DNA from: Papiliotrema nemorosa
Taxonomy: Eukaryota; Basidiomycota; Tremellomycetes; Tremellales; Rhynchogastremaceae
Direction: 5' to 3'
Assembly (NCBI GenBank): GCA_032158125.1
Contig: JASKOT010000013.1
Location: forward strand, 62,001-126,000
Length of the DNA stretch: 64,000 nucleotides
Part shown: positions 11,206 to 21,418 of the stretch, one piece after another
How positions within the stretch are numbered: position 1 is the first letter of the stretch
Layout of the letters: each line of letters starts with the position of its first letter
Made by a program: the position numbers and the translations under genes
Notes under the pieces: generated by a model
Told to the model about the DNA's origin: nothing
The model's database searches: none
Seen by the model: the letters and a program-made list of their open reading frames with translations, nothing else

Positions 11206-11363
11206 GGGGAAAGTCAGTGATGAGATCGACGTTCAACGCAGCTTTGTAGGGATATGATGCATCGATTCGGATCGAATCTGCATGTATTGATCTATCCATA
11301 GTATCTCAAGCAGAAGCTACTGGCACACTCTACCGTTGGAATGAGCAGAAAGCCATCGGCCCG

Positions 11364-11754
11364 CTAAGCATTCTTCGTCCCCGCAATAATCCTCGCTCGA
11401 AGATTGTTCTTCCCCTTTTGTGTAGCGTCTCGGATCTGCTGTTTGGTCACACCGAGCTAATACATCAGCTCAATGACATGTGAGAGACTTATGACTGCTC
11501 ACCTCAGCCGCAAGGTCATCGTGAGAGATAGAGGCAAGACCTCGAGTGAGCAAGATCTCCGCCATCTTCTCTTTTCGCTCCGGAGTCCAGGGTCCTGGTC
11601 CACCTTTCTTGGGCGAGGGGGATATGGACGATCTATTGTCTTCCGTCTTGACGCCCTCTTTGGACTTCCCATGTTTCGAAGGGGTAGAAGGAGGCGTTTG
11701 GACACGGGGCTCGGGGGTAGGGGATTCAGAGTGTGATCGTTTGACCGCGGGCAT
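11364..11754 (-). CDS. Small KRS / Myb-like-fold family protein, copy 4
   Basis: The ATG at 11754 gives MPAVKRSHSESPTPEPRVQ, an acidic and basic linker, then GGPGPWTPERKEKMAEILLT and LASISHDDLAAE. A 46-nt intron (11502-11457) lies at the family position. The last exon encodes LGVTKQQIRDATQKGKNNLR and ends AGTKNA, stop at 11364-11366. The frame is open upstream to 11850, but the KRS start matches the other copies. It is about 115 residues. It is convergent with copy 3 and divergent from copy 5. Role unknown; same Myb/SANT-like pattern as its neighbours. Confidence 0.82.
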
Positions 11755-12071
11755 CGTAGCTGGTGTCTTGGTTGAGGTGTGCGCTGAGTGAGGACTCGAG
11801 CAGAGTTGATAGTGTTGTAATACAAGTACGAACTGAGTACTACAGAACAAAAGATTGATAGCAGAGACTTATCCTCGAGGGCGACGACCCCGTCGTCAAC
11901 GACGGGCGCCTGGGCAACGAAGCCGATTTCATGTCGGTGCCTCAAAGTCGAAAGGAAGCACCCCGGCCCTGGTCGCTGAGATCTCGACCATGCCTCCCTG
12001 CAATTCTTTCGAAGTCAATCTCCTCTCAAGTCTTTAGAAGCAACACTTTCCTTCTCAACTAGCCGAGCGAC
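11755..12071. promoter_or_regulatory. Divergent promoter region between copies 4 and 5
   Basis: These 317 bp lie between two divergent family members. CT-rich tracts occur near 12010-12060 just before the copy 5 start, as in many fungal promoters. No other feature is supported. Confidence 0.4.
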
Positions 12072-12574
12072 ATGAAGCGGGAACGAACATCACCCACTCC
12101 CTCGGCTGAACCTGAACCCAGAGAGGAGATCCCCTGTGCCAAACAGCCCCTGAATGGGCCAAAGCGATCTAAAAAGGTACACAGAACGCGGAAAACGGCG
12201 AAAGATAACCTCGAGAAAAAGGCCACAGGAGGATGGACAGCGGAAAGCAAAGCAAAGCTGGTCGATTTGATCTTTACTGCAGGGCTTAGCAGTATAAAGC
12301 TGGACGACGTGGCAAGTCTCGTGAGTTGTTTGCAAATCTTTCAATGATTCTCATCGCACTTTCAAGAGTAAGAGTGTGAGGCTGACGAGACAACAGACTG
12401 GATTGACGAAGAAGCAGATTGCCGATGCCACCTGCCGTGGACGAAACACCCTTCGACATAAAATCGTAGAGTATGCGGCGAATGCGCCTGCTACCGGGTG
12501 AGTTTCAGTCGACAAAGACCATGTCTGATGCATCTAGATCATCGAGGAAGCCCAAGACGACAGAAGAAGAGTGA
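12072..12574 (+). CDS. Small KRS / Myb-like-fold family protein, copy 5
   Basis: The ATG at 12072 gives MKRERTSPTPSAEPEPREEI, a basic linker (PKRSKKVHRTRKTAK), then TGGWTAESKAKLVDLIFTAG and LSSIKLDDVASL. The family intron (12321-12396) precedes TGLTKKQIADATCRGRNTLR. Unlike its relatives it has a third exon: an intron at 12498-12537 leads to a short acidic/basic tail (SRKPKTTEEE), stop at 12572-12574. This is one of the most regular copies of the domain, with aligned Trp, Gly-Leu and the Lys-Gln-Ile third helix. DNA binding is possible but unproven. Confidence 0.82.
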
Positions 12575-12925
12575 GAGGCCTTACGTATGACAAATGATCT
12601 AGACAATGTCACAGGAGAACCGCTCCCATACATTTTAGAAACAATCTACATGCATGTAATCGATCTTGGACGAATTGAGTAGCCCCTTCATGTAGCTCCA
12701 GTGTAAGTCAAGCTCATACCTGGAAGTAGTGCAGGCGACTGGTATGTACCTTGACGACCGGTCTGTCCCTTGAGATTCTCATCGCCGAATATGAAATGGT
12801 ATCCAGGCAACATCACCGTGCATTTCGTGAGACCTCGATGCATGATGATTTTATGACCTATGCCATACACAATATAATTGCGTGACTCAAGAGTGATATC
12901 CATCTCAATCCAGATCATCCTAGAC
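12575..12925. other. Intergenic between copies 5 and 6
   Basis: About 350 bp between two plus-strand family members. A minus-strand open frame of 124 codons (13062-12688) overlaps the copy 6 start and matches nothing I know. I treat it as chance. Confidence 0.4.
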
Positions 12926-12953
12926 ATGGTGTGGTATCGCGGACGATTGTGCG

Positions 12954-13387
12954 ATGAAAGCTGACAACCAGGTGAAACGATCAGCCTCCGATTCACCCTC
13001 GCCAAGTCCTTCACCCGGCATCGCGTCAGCCAATCCCAGTACTCACAGCTCTCTGTCTCCACTCAAACCTTCCAACGCGGCGACACCTACCAAGAAAACT
13101 AGGAAAGATGCGTCGACACCGCCCTCGAGCAGAAAGAAAGAATGGGGTGCGGGCGCATTGACCCCGAACAGTCGAGAGGCAATGATGGAACACATCATCA
13201 CTCTCGGTCTCAAGGCTACGAGCGCTCAAGCTCTCGCAGACCAAGTACGTCCCGTCCGTGTGGCTTGCCGACATGCTCGAGACGCTGACTCTGTACACAG
13301 TTCGGAGCCACGGTCATCCAGATCCGAAATGCGACTCAAGCTGGCAAACCAGGCAATCTTCGAGACAAGGCTAAGAAAGCGGTCTGA
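12954..13387 (+). CDS. Small KRS / Myb-like-fold family protein, copy 6 (divergent)
   Basis: The ATG at 12954 gives MKADNQVKRSASDSPSPSPS. An alternative is a start at 12926 with an intron directly after the ATG (12929-12970), giving MVKRS as in copy 3. After a Ser/Thr/Pro linker the domain reads GALTPNSREAMMEHIITLG, where the Trp conserved in the five other copies is replaced by Leu. The family intron (13245-13300) is retained, and the last exon encodes FGATVIQIRNATQAGKPGNL and ends KKAV, stop at 13385-13387. Loss of the Trp and of the basic Lys before Gln-Ile suggests a changed or relaxed function. It is convergent with the oligopeptide transporter gene. Confidence 0.78.
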
Positions 13388-13550
13388 GGCGATTATGGGG
13401 TGAGGATGAGTACATACGAAGAGGGAAAGAGTGGTTCTACGCGAAATCGCATCATACCACTTATTTCCTGCGCCTTCGAGATCGGCAGACCTCTATAACT
13501 TGGATGCATATCAAGCTCTCGGCACCGGTACTCTTGCTTACATCGTCCCT

Positions 13551-16500
13551 TTAGAACTCCCCCACACCCTTGCCGAAGTGCTGGCCCTTGGGCACAGTCA
13601 GCCATGGTACACCCTTGGCATCATAAGTTGTGCCGTTGACCGTATTGCCCCACCACACCAGCTTTGCGCCGGTATAGCTCAACGTAAAGAAAATGATGAC
13701 CGTCGCCAATGCCGTCCCTGTGTCCATGGCGGCTTGAGTCAAGTCTGAAGTTTCAGCTCGACGACCTCAGGGCGGGAAGTCTCCCTTACAGTTGTATCTC
13801 TTCCACCAAGCGAATGCACGCTTTCGGATAAGGTAGTTGAAAAGGAACCCAAAGATGAACCACAGCGAGTATTGAGCTGGAGCATTCAGTATACAGTTGC
13901 AATACACGCCTTGGGCAGCGGACTTACTGGTGTTGGCAGGGGGAATATTACCCGCGGCGTTGAAGAAGATGGGTACGTTGACAAATCTCAGCAGACTGTT
14001 TGGATACCTTCTATACAGTAACCAGACGATCACAGTCACGACGGGTCCAATGATGAAGAAATACACTAGTCCATGGTAGATTTGGCCGACCTGGAACATC
14101 CGCTGAGGTCCGATGGTACCCCAAATGATACCAGCTGCAGCGTGAGTTTCCGAAAATACAAGCAAGATAATAGATAACTGACCGTTGTACACAACTTTGG
14201 CACCGGCGCAAGTGAATCTGTCCTTGTTGTCGGGATGGCATAGATTAGGAATGTGCCCTATCATCCATCGAAGCACTAGAAATATAAGTATTCGTGCGTC
14301 CGAAATTGCCAAGACCTTCAAAACTCACCACCAGTCTGAACCGCTGTGGCCAGTATCGTGGAATAGATCTGCCCTACAAAGAGAACCCGCGGAGGGATCT
14401 TCTGCAAAGGTCGTCAGGACTCGTGGCAGAGAGTTGGTGATCACGCACCATGTACTGGCCGAGCTTCAGGTCTTGTGCGAAATCCATACCGTGCTTCACA
14501 CTGTTATAGCCGTACATCTGTTGTTGAGTATCATTTCATGATGGGATACTCAGTATGCCTACCTTCACACACATGTTGGCAATGGCATTACCGGGCCAAG
14601 CGTACCCAGCTATCAACTCGGTGATCACGTTCAAGAAACTGCGCGTCGGCTCAGGACATCGTGTTCAAGCTGAGAACGGCAGTCACTCACACTCTTTGAT
14701 TGGTGGTACCCTCTAAGATACCTTCGGGAATGATCAAGACGACTCCCATGCCGAAACAAACAACGATAAACCCCCAGATTGGCAATCCTGTCTCCCAGTA
14801 TCGGACTGTGAAACATCCGAGAGCCAGCACGACCAAAGTGAGGACACCGTACCACCAGTCCGGGACGTCCTTGTATGAACTCATCAATCGCTTGTGGATG
14901 TCTTCTCCGCCATGTTTGGCGTTCTTGAACTTGGCCCAGATCTCCTTCCCATTGTAGAGATACGTGTGAACAACGATGGCGGTGACGGCAGCGAACGATA
15001 GTCCGTAGGTGAGCGAGTAGGACATTGAGATGTATATCGGCGAGTATTCGTGGTACGCAGTGTGATTGAGAGCGAGGGGCGAGCTGAGGACTTTTGAAAT
15101 GTTGTAGGCTTTACCGGTATTATCGTAAGTACTACTGCTCAGAAGCGGCAAGCTGTGTGTCAGTCGACTGATCTCACAAGACTTTCAACTCACTAAGCTG
15201 AGTTCCAGACATTGGTGTAATACAAGATGGGAGACAAAAAGAGGTAGAACAGGACCACCACGGCGAAAGCATTGCAGGTGATGTAGAAAGGCGTGGTAAG
15301 CGGAAAACCGGCGTAATTGATTTGGGTCCAGTCGATGCTGAGGGGAAGCAGGCCCAAACCGGAATTCATCTGGAGCGATCAGTACACATGTTCGTATGAG
15401 AGATCGATCTGACTCACACCAAAAATCGTATTGACTTTCTGGTTGTGGGGTGCGATCCACGTCACAAAGGCAAAAGTGCTGAGACTTGTCCAGATGTAAT
15501 CCGGGAACCAAAACAGGACAAAGGCTCCAATAGTCAGATAGGCGAAATATCTGTACCGTGTAACCGTCCATCCATTTGCCGGAGTGTGATCCTGGGGTTC
15601 GTGTAAAGCTCGGAATAGGACGGTAGACGAAAGGGAGGAAGGCCAGATGAGGGCGGCAGGGTAAACTAGCCATCGTCTGCTCAGTCCGGCGAGACCGAAT
15701 CTGTTGGTCAAAATCTGTGCCGCTGACCTGGTGTCGCGAGATCATTCACCCTAGTGCCTGAGTGGTCAAGAGGTATAAGAAGGAGAAGCCTGGTCCGTAG
15801 TCTCTGTTCCAGTAGACAGGCGAGATAATCGCCACTAAAGATCCGTTGGCATAAGCCACACTTGCCGTGAGGTTGACGCACTGCTTCATCAGTTCTCACG
15901 GCAGGCTGTGGACCGTGTCATACTTACGATCACGATAAGAGCGTGCTCTTTGATACTGAATCTTCCGGGATTGATGTCAAAAGTAAATTGGCCAAGAGGA
16001 ACCCTCCACCGAGGAAGCTTCTCCCAAGCTCTACCGATCGGAAACACCAGTAGTTGTGCGACAACGTATCCAATCGTCAAAGAAGGCTGTCTATCAATAC
16101 ATCACAGGCGTAAGGCATAAAGCCTCGACGACACTCACATATCTGAGCCCGAAAAACTGGTTCGCTCCCGCAAACACAATGACAAAAACAGTCAGAAGGA
16201 TCCAAGCTCGAACGGCTGCGAGAGTCAGCGGACATGCTCCGTTCTGGCGGACTCACTATTGCATGGAATCGCAGGATCATCAGTATTTGGCACACATGCT
16301 GCAACTTCCGGGACTGGTGCGTCAGTCATTCCGCCTCCCAAACGCGGGGTCCACCTACAAGGTGATTGATCTCCCTCCACGTTCCATTTGAACGCCTCCA
16401 TCGGAGTTAATTCCACCTTTTCCACCTTGTACAGCAGTCTTCGCTTTTCCTCTTCATCTTGCTCTCCGAGGGATTCTCTGCCCTTCTCGAGCTCCGGGTC

Positions 16501-16686
16501 GCTGCCGGATCGGGGCGAGTCATTCGGACCGTGTTTTTCGTGAACGCCAGAACCTGATCCATCACTTTGGGAGTGGATTGGAGATAGTGGAACAGGCTCA
16601 AGATGGTCAATGACTGACACGGATCGCACAATCGGCGCTGTGTCGAAGTGTATACCGTCTCCCGCTCCGTTCTGACCGGCAGACAT
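13551..16686 (-). CDS. Oligopeptide transporter (OPT family)
   Basis: An OPT-family membrane protein importing small peptides or glutathione-like compounds, probably with protons, at the plasma membrane. The ATG at 16686 gives [15 protein letters not shown] and a cytosolic acidic N-terminus of about 110 residues. The OPT signature [13 protein letters not shown] lies near 15975-15935. Other family segments are YYTNVWNSA (near 15200), [30 protein letters not shown] and [19 protein letters not shown]. The C-terminus reads [14 protein letters not shown], stop at 13551-13553. At least nine introns interrupt it, and many hydrophobic stretches fit about 14 membrane helices. Fungal OPT proteins transport tetra/pentapeptides or glutathione; the substrate is not decidable here. 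It converges with copy 6 of the small family. Confidence 0.92.
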
Positions 16687-17365
16687 GATTCCTTAAACTT
16701 CGAGGTAGATTTTGTCCGACTATCTGTCCACTCCTTATACGTGGATTCCACTGCTTCTTCTAGTGTGACCCAAGTCGTCTCCTCGGCCTCCCCCGAATGA
16801 ATTGGTTTTGCGATACCATATGAGCTAACCAGCCTCTTATCTGGCGTGATCAGCTCTAAAAGGGTTTCAAGGGTCAGGCTAGGTGTGAGACCACAGCCTC
16901 CAGGGAGGACCTCCTGAATCTTAAGAGTGCCTCATCGACCTCGAGATGGACTAGTTAAAGTCAAATCGACTACTGCATGGCTATTTTCAGTCATGTCAAG
17001 CAGATGCGATGGAAATGTCGCAGAGTGTACCGACAAAGTGAGATAAGCGAAGAGATAAGGCGACAGATTGCATCACCATTCACGCGTCTCCACTCTCGCA
17101 TTTCGGCCTCCACTCTTATTGGATTCCCATCGGCAAACGACGGCTCGGGGCTGCGCATGCTAGGGCGGATAGAGCGAGGACCGAAAACCAGCAAGCCGAA
17201 TGCTGAAATGAGAGCTGGCTAATTCCTGCTCTCATGTCGACTGCCTCGCCGGTCCTCACTGCGCATTACCCGATGAGCTCGACTTGAAGATTAGAGGAGT
17301 TACATCTCATTCTACGCATCTACATATCAACATTAGGGTATATGGAGCGGATACAGCGAGGAGAA
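16687..17365. other. Promoter region of the OPT gene and 3' region of the oxidoreductase gene
   Basis: About 680 bp upstream of the transporter start and downstream of the next minus-strand gene. Open frames here are short and unlike any family. No tRNA or repeat was seen. Confidence 0.4.
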
Positions 17366-18975
17366 CTAAGCGGGAATAGCGGGCACAACAGGCTTTTGGG
17401 ATCCCTTGAATCTAGGGAAGAACAGTTCTTCCACCAGAAGCTTCTTGCCCTTGCCAGCCTTGACCAGAAATTCGGGCGCAGACACGACACCAAGGAGTGG
17501 CACCTCGAGCGTACCTGCTCCTCGCTTCGTACCCATTGGGATGAACTAATCGGGTCAGATCAGATCCTACGACACAAGTAGGGCTTTGACATACCATGGC
17601 GTACGGCTTGGGACGCACGAAAGGCTTGATGGGTTTGCCACGGATTTCGGCCAGTATGCTGTTTATCGTATCAGCCGAGCACACACAGACCTGGGGAGAC
17701 TAACTTTGCGGCGACGCCTTCGGCCTCTGCTGCAGCACCCTGGGAGTTTTTCCAGCCGGGAGCCGATGCGCAATCTCCCGCTGCGTAGTAGTTCTTGGTC
17801 AAGATGGAGCCGGTAGATTTGGAGATGACCTGTCCGTCAACCTTTCTTCTTCGTCTGCGATGATGTGGAGACTCACCTTGAGATATTCATCGACCGCAAT
17901 CAGACCCTGAGTGATCGCTCCCTTGTCGACCGCCTCGACGAGCGACACGTTGGGCTTGTTACCAACGCTGACAAAGACATAATCGGCTTCGAGCTTCTTT
18001 CCACTCTCCAGCTTGATGACCTTTGAGCCATTTTGCGGGCCGGAAGATCCGTCCCATTCCGGACCATCCGTTGGTGTAGCGGGAATGGTAGCTCGGTCGT
18101 TAAGAACAACATCAATTTTGAGATCCTTGAGCATGTCTTCGAGCGTCTTGCTCAGTTTTGGCGCTGTAGGGGGGTTGGAGTAGGAGAAGTGGGTCGAGGT
18201 GGAGCTTGTTGGTTCGGATGACGGGTTCAGGACATGCGGTAACGCATGAACGAGAGTGATGCCGAGTGTGGGGTATCGCTCTCTCAGATCCTATCTCTAT
18301 CAGCACGGATGCACACCGACTATCAAAGCCGAGATACAACTTACTCCGGCCATCTCCAACCCGACTGCACCAGCACCAATGATGACAACCTTGGATGCCT
18401 TTGCAAAGTCTTGCTGAGACTTGACCAGGTAAGCGTGATACGCCTCCTCTGTCGACCCAGCCTCTGGTCTCATCGGAGCGGGCTGCTGACATCCCGTAGC
18501 AATGACAGCTTTCTACCCAAGTTAGTGCGGTCATTTGCTGGGGACGTCGATACGCACAACGAAAGGGACTTCGGTGGATCCTTCAAAAGGGTATTCAAGG
18601 ATCACAGAGTTCTCCCTGAGCTCGACGACTTTGTTTCGAGTGATAAGTCGATGCTGAGCATCCTTGGCGAAGATGGTGTCCTGGGTAAGAGGAGCTGTGA
18701 TCCGTTTCTCCCATCCTGTCTCAAGTCAGAAAACGAGATTGAAATGAGCGTTGAAAGGCCCACCGGGAACGACTGCCGCTCGGAGTGCTGCGATCGGCCA
18801 GAAGGAGAAGCCTAGAGCGTCGATGAGAATGATTCGATGTGTTCCGGGTATATGGGGCGCCAGAGCGTTCACGAGGGAAGTTCCCGCTACGGAGGCTTGA
18901 AGTGATGAGCTCTGGAAAAGATCGGTGAAACGCCGAGATGGACTTACCACCGATGATGACAATGTTGTTGGACAT
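17366..18975 (-). CDS. AIF/FSP1-like FAD-dependent NAD(P)H oxidoreductase
   Basis: A two-dinucleotide-binding-domain flavoprotein of the pyridine nucleotide-disulphide oxidoreductase / AIF (AIFM2, FSP1) type, transferring electrons from NAD(P)H to a quinone-like acceptor. The ATG at 18975 starts MSNNIVIIGG, and an intron then joins ASVAGTSLVNALAPHIPGT, forming the FAD-binding beta-alpha-beta. The second nucleotide-binding motif is VVIIGAGAVGLEMAG (near 18370). ADYVFVSVGNKPNVS and the FAD-proximal YYAAGDCASAPGWKNSQGAA follow, which are typical of the family. The C-terminus is FFPRFKGSQKPVVPAIPA, stop at 17366-17368. About 420 residues and several introns of 45-70 nt. Catalytic partners and location are not evident; some family members sit on mitochondria or lipid droplets. 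Confidence 0.88.
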
Positions 18976-19450
18976 GCTGAGGTGGACGCTGGGGCAAGAG
19001 GACAGAGTCGAATGGACGAGATGTGAGTACAGAGTATACTCTCGCTCCGAGTATATGTACCGTGCACCCTTCTCGACGATGAAGGGGGTTGAATAATAAT
19101 CGACCCGGCTGGGTGAGATTTGTAAACAAAAGGACACCAAACCCGTCGGAAGCTGTGACACGAGTTGCCGTCGGAAACTGGGCGACACTCTCTCTTTGAA
19201 TTTGTATTTTATCGCGACTTCCGATGGGAACCGTTGAAACGCAAAGGCGCAGACGGTGACGCTTTGCGCTGCTTCGAAGCTTGGACGATCCTTTATCACT
19301 GTGGGAAGACACGGTCACACTGCAGAACTTATGGACTCAACTACCCTCCAACACGGCTTTATTATCCCTCTCTTTGTTGGTCTTTTACCTGTTCAAACCA
19401 GATGGTGAATTTAGTGATTTAACACTGCATATGGCAAATGTGCTGAAATA
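18976..19450. other. Intergenic; left flank of the CpG-poor island
   Basis: These 475 bp hold the presumed promoter of the AIF-like gene on the left. From about 19340 rightwards the base composition changes abruptly to CpG-poor sequence. No gene is supported. Confidence 0.45.
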
Positions 19451-21180
19451 ATGACAGTCACACCCTTTTTCCTCACCATCCGGTAGAACATTGCCTAAGG
19501 GAAGAGTATGGCCATGCACTGCAGATGACCATTCCATCGATCAATTGCAGGACAATCACAGGCAAGCTACAACTCCTACAAACAGCAAATATAACTTCTC
19601 CTGGATCCCAGGTTTATTTGATATCCCACAGAAAGTCCCCAGTGAAGCAACTACAACATCATCAGAAGATCAGTGGTGGGATGCAGATGCTGTAAGCAAT
19701 ACCTGTGTGTGTGGGGCTCAGCAGACTTGTTAGACCAGAGTTGCCCGTAACAATCTAGGACTAAGCAAACTTTCATTTGCAGAGATGTACTCCCAAATGC
19801 ACAGTGAGCTGATCAAAACTTAGAGCTCAGGTGTTAATCTGAAGGTTTGCGTGAAATCCTGCAGCCTCATAGATATGGCTGTACATTGCTCTTCCCGCAA
19901 AGACATGCACATGGTAAGTACACTAAATGTGACCTTGTCTTTCTGTTCACAATTAGGGTTTCATACTGCCAACAGACAGAAAGTGCGGGAATGGGCTCAG
20001 GAAGCAGGCAAGGAAGAAGAAGTGGAGGTGCTGATCAAACACAATTTGGTGAGTCTTCATGCAAGCTCACCCTCCACCTTGAAACTGTAATATCCAAATG
20101 AGATTAGTGGAAACAGGCTGATAATGAAGGATTTGCAGCTGACAGAACCTGATCCTTCTCTCACATCAGAAGGCATCAGGCAATGTAATGCAACCAACAA
20201 CTATCTCCGAAACATGGTGGATCTGGGGTTGAAAATCCCTGAGACTGTCTTCACCTCAATGTTTCATCGCACCATTGAAACTGGCAAACATACACTGGAA
20301 GGTCTTATTGATGAGTATCACCCTATCTCCATTGAGGCAAGTCCCCAGCCATCATGTAGTGTTCTATCTGCGTACTTACATCAAAGGGCATCCGAGAGAT
20401 TCTACACTCATATCCTTGTGATCAGCGGAGCACTATATCAGATCTCCAGAATGCCTTTCCAGAAACTGTTTTTGATCCTGAGGCCACTGAAGAAGATACT
20501 CTCCACAGAAGCCTTGGCCCACAGAACAGACTTGCAATGTCACTTACCCCTCCAGATGAGACTCTCATGAAGACTTCAAAAGACATGGCCACCATGAAAG
20601 CGCTTTTGGCAGAAATGGGCTGTGATGTACTGCAAGACATTGATCAGCTTGCAAACCATTCAAGGCTTATTGAGACATTTGAAAAGACTGATTCTGAGGT
20701 TGCTTATCGCCTCAAACCAGCTATCGACAAGATTCTAGACACCTGGCAGGGGATTCCCACAACAGACCCAGACAACAAGGCAGATAAAGGTAGTGGAGAT
20801 CTTTGTGCATCATGGATGTGAGCTGAAACAGGCAGGCTTTTGGATTGAGACACACGGATGTTCAGGGCAGACTTTCCTTAATGTCATGCAAGAGGCCAAA
20901 GTCAGCAAGGGGGAGCTCGAAAAGCTATCTGAAGTGTTGAGATCCACCAAGGACCCCAATCTTGCCAGTATCATCAGCCATCAGCAAGCCTTGACAAACG
21001 GGACCTTTTCTGCGGCAAGTGCAATGCCAAGCAACACAGAGGTTGTTGTTGTTCCAATAATCTTTAAACTGAACAGTGAGGAAATTGTTGATTCGGCGCT
21101 AAGTGATTTATTTTGTCACAAGTGGGGATTGGACAAAGATGAGCAGGGCTCTGTGGACGCCATATCCGAGTCTCTTTGAT
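19340..21180. other. CpG-depleted compositional island
   Basis: Counting by eye, 20101-20760 contains 8 CpG in 660 bp, whereas flanking genes carry roughly 3-4 CpG per 60 bp. CA and TG dinucleotides are abundant, so the pattern looks like CpG to TpG/CpA decay. The codons TCG, CGA and CGG, common in neighbouring genes, are nearly absent from the reading frame inside. The change is sharp on both sides and coincides with the histidine-phosphatase-like gene. Causes to consider are past cytosine methylation or acquisition from a genome with a different bias. Confidence 0.75.
19451..21179 (+). CDS. Histidine phosphatase superfamily (phosphoglycerate-mutase-like) protein, probable frameshift near 20788
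   Basis: The fungal histidine phosphatase pattern is seen after splicing: MTVTPFFLTIR joins (intron about 19483-19551) to KYNFSWIPGLFDIPQKV. An intron ends at TTAG near 19733 before RVARNNLGLSKLSFAEMY, and a 41-nt intron follows MYSQMHS. Then comes the catalytic core LLFPQRHAHGFHTANRQ (Arg-His motif). Further on are LTEPDPSLTSEGIRQC and FTSMFHRTIETG, the usual second Arg region. An intron with a GC donor (20337-20386) leads to EGIREILHSYPCDQRSTIS. At about 20788 the frame ending DPDNKADK must shift by one base to continue VVEIFVHHGCELKQAGFW, which would supply the second His, and runs to a stop at 21179. Without a shift the protein stops at 20821. Phosphatase activity and substrate are unproven. 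It may be a young pseudogene, a sequencing error or an odd splice. Confidence 0.6.
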
Positions 21181-21418
21181 GTCGATATCGTTTCAAATGG
21201 TATGCATTTGGTGAATTCATGTACATCTGTCAAAGCGTGCACAGGGTCTCAGCACGCTGGCGCAACCAGCACAAGCAATTTCAGCGCACAGCGCTGATCT
21301 TTGGGCGTGATCATGTTATGCATGTGTGATGGGAGGTGATCTACCTTACTTTCGAGAGATGTGTGTTCGTTAGTGGTCGTGAACTGCGTCATGTAGTATA
21401 CAAAGGTTGTTCAGGATC

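Noticed and set aside
8965..13387. Histone H1 or HMG identity for the small gene family
   Set aside because: The Lys-rich N-termini tempted this, but the WT-x-E block and the Gln-Ile third helix do not match winged-helix H1 or HMG-box patterns.
19340..21180. Interpretation of the CpG-poor island as a transposon
   Set aside because: No transposase or reverse transcriptase motif, no terminal inverted or long repeats at the borders; the content is a spliced phosphatase-like gene.
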